Shown: positions 60,943 through 64,000 of the stretch, one piece after another
How positions within the stretch are numbered: the first letter of the stretch is position 1
How the letters are laid out: each line of letters begins with the position of its first letter
Assembly (NCBI GenBank): GCA_005503215.1
Contig: SCNS01000001.1
Coordinates: 62,001-126,000, forward strand
Direction of reading: 5' to 3'
Length of the DNA: 64,000 nucleotides
Source of the DNA: Sphingomonadaceae bacterium 3R27C6
GTDB lineage: Bacteria > Pseudomonadota > Alphaproteobacteria > Sphingomonadales > Sphingomonadaceae
The notes under the pieces: model-generated
Databases searched by the model: none
Told to the model about the DNA's origin: nothing
Seen by the model: the letters and a program-made list of their open reading frames with translations, nothing else
Made by a program: the position numbers and the translations under genes

Positions 60943-61692
60943 TTATTTGCCCCCGGACGCCACCAGGTCGACGTCGGTCATCGCGCCGTCGCGGCGCATC
61001 ATCAGGACATAGGCAAGATCGCCCTTCGTGCCGCCGAGCATATGCTCGTTGCCATTGATCCGATGGTCGCTGGTGTAGCCGGCGCGGATCGCCATCGTGT
61101 GATAATAATCGAGCACCGCCTGCATCGACGCCGCGGTCTGGAAATTGACGACGCGGATGTTGCACTTGCCGCCAGCGATGCCCGCGGCTTCGCGCAGCGT
61201 CGCGCGCGGATAGACTTTGAACGCGGCGGGAAGGCGATCGGCCCAGGCGTTGCTGTAGGTCAGCTTGGCGTCGCAGCCGCCCTTTTGCTGGTCGCGCGCG
61301 AGCGCGCCGATGGTCACGGGGCGCTGCTTGGCTTCGCAGCCGTCGCATCCGGCCTCGAACGGCAGGGCTTTCGGCGCAGAGAGCAATTTACCCGCTGCAA
61401 GGGCCGCATTGGCTTCGGCAACGGTCGCGGCTTTGCCACCCGCGACGCCGGGAACGCCGCCGTCGACGGGCCGGTTGCCCGGACCGACTGCGTTGCGGTT
61501 CGACTGGCCCGCAAGCTTCGGGTCGACCATGATCTTGTCTTCGAGCGAGCCCTTGATCGCCGGGTCGGCGTTGGTCAGCCCGTCGTCGAGCGGGGCGAGA
61601 TCGGCCTTGGCTTGGGGATTGTCCCGGCAGCCGGCGAGCGGCGCCGCCGCTATCAGAAAGCCGGTAACCAGCCATTTTCCGCGCACCATCAT
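60943..61692 (-). CDS. predicted lipoprotein, unknown function
   Basis: A 249-residue lipoprotein: MMVRGKWLVTGFLIAAAPLA, then the lipobox GC. The mature part has cysteines in EAGCDGCEAKQRPV, KGGCDAKL and GGKCNIRV that could form disulfides, and FQTAASMQAVLDYYHTMAIR. ATG 61692 has GGGAG 8 bases upstream; the open frame to 61887 is not used. Sphingomonad-type hypothetical; I recognise no characterised family. Confidence 0.78.
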   Translation of the reverse strand: MMVRGKWLVTGFLIAAAPLAGCRDNPQAKADLAPLDDGLTNADPAIKGSLEDKIMVDPKLAGQSNRNAVGPGNRPVDGGVPGVAGGKAATVAEANAALAAGKLLSAPKALPFEAGCDGCEAKQRPVTIGALARDQQKGGCDAKLTYSNAWADRLPAAFKVYPRATLREAAGIAGGKCNIRVVNFQTAASMQAVLDYYHTMAIRAGYTSDHRINGNEHMLGGTKGDLAYVLMMRRDGAMTDVDLVASGGK

Positions 61693-61822
61693 CGCTAACA
61701 CTCCCTTAATCCATTGCCGGGAATGCCCTATTCTGGTCAAAAAGGCCCAAATAAAATGCGTTAACGGGCAGGGCTTTGTTTGGCGAAAACTGTCTCGGAG
61801 CGAGACGCTTTTGCGATTTCGC

Positions 61823-62380
61823 TCACGCTCCGGGCAGAAATTCCTTGCGCTTGACGCGCCATGCGTCGGCGCTTTGGGTCCATGCATCGACCGGCGCGTC
61901 CTGAAAAGGCGCGGGCAGGCGGGTCGGGCCGCTGTTCGTCGCGCCGAGCCGTTTCGCGAGCGCCTGCGAGCGCGTGTTCGCGGGGTCGATGCTGTGCATC
62001 AGTTCGGGCCATTTCAGGAATTCGACCGCGAAATCGCACGCCGCGACGCTGCCTTCGAGCGCATAGCCCTTGCCGGCGAATTTGGCGCGCACGCCGTAAC
62101 CGATCTCGGGCGCCGGCCAGCCGTCGGGCTCCCACGGGCCGAGGCGTCCGACCCATTCGCCGGTCGCGCGCTCGATCACCGAGAACATCGAAAAGCCGCG
62201 GATATGCCAGGCACCTGCGAGCGTGCACCACATCCGCCACGCCTGCGAGCGCGGGCAGGTGCCGCCGATGAAGCGCATCGTGTCTTCCTCGGCGCACATT
62301 TCGGCGAAGCCATCGAAATCCTCGGTCGCGGGCGGACGCAGGATCAGCCGCTCGGTGACGAGCAGGGGGCCGTTCAACAT
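61823..62380 (-). CDS. GNAT family N-acetyltransferase (RimJ/RimL type)
   Basis: A 185-residue protein of the acetyltransf_3 group: LLVTERLILRPPATEDFDGF, then MFSVIERATGEWVGRLGPW, IGYGVRAKFAGKGYALEG (acetyl-CoA pyrophosphate loop) and the end SQALAKRLGA. The RimJ/RimL type acetylates protein N-termini or small amines; the target here is unknown. ATG 62380 has AGAGAG upstream; the frame open to 62497 crosses a hairpin. Confidence 0.87.
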   Translation of the reverse strand: MLNGPLLVTERLILRPPATEDFDGFAEMCAEEDTMRFIGGTCPRSQAWRMWCTLAGAWHIRGFSMFSVIERATGEWVGRLGPWEPDGWPAPEIGYGVRAKFAGKGYALEGSVAACDFAVEFLKWPELMHSIDPANTRSQALAKRLGATNSGPTRLPAPFQDAPVDAWTQSADAWRVKRKEFLPGA

Positions 62381-62463
62381 ATTTTTTCTCTCTCTTGCGC
62401 GGCGATGGCGACGCTTCTGCGGCAAGAGGAGGTTTTGGGCAAGCAAATGCGACGGATACGCTT

Positions 62464-62492
62464 GAGGGCACCGGCGGTTAACCGGTGCCCTC
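62464..62492. terminator. intergenic hairpin after the glycine-zipper gene
   Basis: GAGGGCACCGG and CCGGTGCCCTC form an 11-bp stem around a 7-base loop, 60 bases past the stop of the minus-strand glycine-zipper gene. No U-tract, so its terminating power is uncertain. Confidence 0.45.
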
Positions 62493-62551
62493 TCCATCAG
62501 CGTGTACGGGCGGAGGGGTCCAAACCCGCACTCGAGACGGGAGCGGTTATG

Positions 62552-62947
62552 TTAGCGGCAGCGATATTTCGACTTGTCGATCTCGCGGCCAAGCAGAGCG
62601 CCACCGGCAGCACCCAGAACGGTGCCGAGCAGCTTGTCGCCGCCGCCGGCGATTTCGTGACCGGCGAGGCCGCCGACCGCACCGCCGATCAGCAGACCGG
62701 TGGTGCCATTATCCTTTTTACAGCGATAACGGCCGTCCCGATCGCGCCACACGCGGGTGTTGTTATTGACGCGCTCGTCGCGGGCATAATAGCGGCGATC
62801 CTTCTTACGATGGAAGTTCGACGACTGGTCGAGCTGATGGAAGCCTTCGGCCTTCGCCGGAGCCGCGATACCCGCATAGGCAGGCGCGGTCAGGGCGACA
62901 CTGGCGGCAGCAAAAGCGCCCATCATGCCCTTGGTGAAATTACGCAT
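62552..62947 (-). CDS. glycine-zipper 2TM envelope protein
   Basis: A 131-residue exported protein. Signal peptide MRNFTKGMMGAFAAASVALT with cleavage near AYA/G. Residues about 83-125 form a glycine zipper (LLIGGAVGGLAGHEIAGGGD, LLGTVLGAAGGALLGREIDK), the pattern of the 17-kDa surface antigen/SlyB-like group. The middle is rich in Arg/Asp/Tyr (DRDGRYRCKKDNGTTG). ATG 62947 follows AGGAC. It probably inserts in or contacts the outer membrane. Confidence 0.88.
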   Translation of the reverse strand: MRNFTKGMMGAFAAASVALTAPAYAGIAAPAKAEGFHQLDQSSNFHRKKDRRYYARDERVNNNTRVWRDRDGRYRCKKDNGTTGLLIGGAVGGLAGHEIAGGGDKLLGTVLGAAGGALLGREIDKSKYRCR

Positions 62948-63129
62948 AAAAAGTCCTTTCCTGGTCTCGGCGCCTCGTCCCGCTTGCACAAGACCGGGCG
63001 CTTCGATGGGAAAACGAGCCGGGCTGCAAAGCCGTTGCATGAACCCAAGGCAACAAGACGAACCGAGCGCTTCCATCGACGAACCGAAAGGCTCTTGCCG
63101 CATCGGCGGCGGCATGCGACAATCCCGGC

Positions 63130-63351
63130 ATGCTCAATATCGGATCGCTCGTCATTGGCGCTATCGCCTTGGTTCTGGCCGTTTTTGCGTTCATCCCGCT
63201 GCTCGGCTGGGCGAACTGGGTGATCATACCCTTCGCCGTCGTCGGCCTTGCGCTCGGCGCGATGTCGGACAAGACGAGCGGGCGAAACCTGAACATCGTC
63301 GTCATCGTCATCGGCGTCATCCGCCTGATGCTCGGCGGCGGCATCATCTGA
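63130..63351 (+). CDS. small membrane protein, unknown function
   Basis: A 73-residue protein with three likely helices (SLVIGAIALVLAVFAFIPLL, VIIPFAVVGLALGAMSD and IVVIVIGVIRLMLGGGII). Start ATG 63130 lacks a strong ribosome site. It precedes the rarD-like gene by 20 bases and may be co-transcribed. Similar short proteins exist in sphingomonads, without assigned role. Confidence 0.7.
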   Translation: MLNIGSLVIGAIALVLAVFAFIPLLGWANWVIIPFAVVGLALGAMSDKTSGRNLNIVVIVIGVIRLMLGGGII

Positions 63352-63371
63352 TCCAGCCGGACTAGCCGACC

Positions 63372-64000
63372 ATGAACCAGCCAGCGGCCCCCGCGGGGAG
63401 CAATCAGGGCGGCTTGCCCTTTGCGATCAGCGCTTATTTGATCTGGGGTTTCGTTCCGCTCTTTTTCAAACTGCTGTCGAGCGTTCCACCGGTCGAAGTG
63501 CTGGCGCAGCGCATCGTCTGGTCGCTGCCGCTCTGTTTCCTGATCATGGTCTTCCGCCGCCAGATCGGCGAATATCTCGCGGCGCTTCGCGATTGGCGCG
63601 TGCTGCGGCTGCTGCTTGTCAGTTCGGTGCTGATCGCACTCAACTGGCTCGTCTATATCTATTCGATCTTCACCGACCATGTGCTCGCGGCCAGCCTCGG
63701 CTATTATCTCAACCCGCTCGTCAATGTGATGCTCGGCATGACCTTCCTCGGCGAACGGCTCTCGCGGCTTCAGGCGCTTGCGGTCGTCATCGCCGGGATC
63801 GGCGTCGCGATCCTGCTCGCGGGCGCGCTCGACACGCTGTGGATCAGCCTGACCCTGGCGTTCAGTTTCGGCACCTATGGCCTGATCCGCAAGATCGTGC
63901 CCGTTGGCTCGCTTCCGGGTCTCGCAATCGAGACGACGTTGCTGTTGCCGCTCTCGGTCGCCGGCGCGGCCTATTATATCTGGCTCGGCGACGGCCGCGG
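63372..64000 (+). CDS. rarD: EamA/RarD-like permease (3' end outside window)
   Basis: The frame is open from ATG 63372 to the window edge, giving about 209 residues of a DMT-superfamily transporter. ISAYLIWGFVPLFFKLLSSV, VEVLAQRIVWSLPLCFLI and LIALNWLVYIYSIFTDHVL are characteristic of RarD (chloramphenicol-sensitivity protein); LGYYLNPLVNVMLGMTFLGE follows. At least six helices are seen. The substrate of RarD is not established. Confidence 0.9.
   Translation, partial: MNQPAAPAGSNQGGLPFAISAYLIWGFVPLFFKLLSSVPPVEVLAQRIVWSLPLCFLIMVFRRQIGEYLAALRDWRVLRLLLVSSVLIALNWLVYIYSIFTDHVLAASLGYYLNPLVNVMLGMTFLGERLSRLQALAVVIAGIGVAILLAGALDTLWISLTLAFSFGTYGLIRKIVPVGSLPGLAIETTLLLPLSVAGAAYYIWLGDGR

Overview
The window reads as chromosomal DNA of a high-GC alphaproteobacterium of the order Sphingomonadales, most like Sphingopyxis. 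The evidence is the protein style (NodT-type efflux lipoproteins, a TonB receptor heading a catabolic operon, short SecE, an rpoB/rpoC pair with alphaproteobacterial spacing), frequent GTG and TTG starts, many start/stop overlaps, and paired REP-like palindromes between genes. No tRNA, rRNA, insertion sequence, prophage or CRISPR array was seen. The species call is an inference from gene content, not from a marker search.

Layout. 1-4 kb: a patatin-like protein cut by the window edge, a bifunctional penicillin-binding protein and a HEAT-repeat DNA-alkylation-repair-like protein. 4.1-12.8 kb: a compact catabolic island of TonB receptor, MFS carrier, exported carboxylesterase, acyl-CoA ligase, TetR regulator and SDR dehydrogenase. 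Two related 22-bp palindromes lie ahead of the receptor and ahead of the dehydrogenase, so the TetR protein probably controls both units. The order suggests import of an ester, hydrolysis, CoA activation and beta-oxidation-like oxidation. 12.8-19.3 kb: a complete RND efflux operon (adaptor, pump, outer-membrane channel) with a divergent TetR regulator and a perfect 16-bp palindrome between them. 19.4-20.7 kb: a sugar-type MFS symporter.

20.9-49.4 kb holds the transcription/translation core in pieces: secE-nusG, then rplK-rplA, then rplJ-rplL with an L10-binding leader, then rpoB-rpoC. In many bacteria these are nearly contiguous. Here tesB, a metallopeptidase-ccmA-ccmB-VOC operon, phhB, an amino-acid permease, an XRE/DUF2975 pair with four operator-like repeats, a PadR/DUF2218 pair, a YjaB-like acetyltransferase, an uncharacterised ATP-grasp/nucleotidyltransferase pair, a carotenoid oxygenase with a divergent TetR, and a MASE1-PAS-GGDEF cyclase lie between the blocks.

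49.4-64 kb: two small membrane-protein genes, recF, arsC, two unrelated L,D-transpeptidases, an Fsr-like exporter with divergent AraC regulator, the aroQ-accB-accC operon (type II dehydroquinase and acetyl-CoA carboxylase biotin subunits), divergent thiS-thiG (thiazole synthesis), a pentapeptide-repeat protein, a CsbD stress protein, a lipoprotein, a GNAT acetyltransferase, a glycine-zipper envelope protein, a small membrane protein and a RarD-like permease cut by the window end.

The observations most worth pursuing are the esterase island with its shared palindrome, the fourfold TATCG-N5-CGATA array, the ATP-grasp/nucleotidyltransferase pair, and the C10 tract in the start of an L,D-transpeptidase gene. 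I saw no clear defence or other wholly new system.
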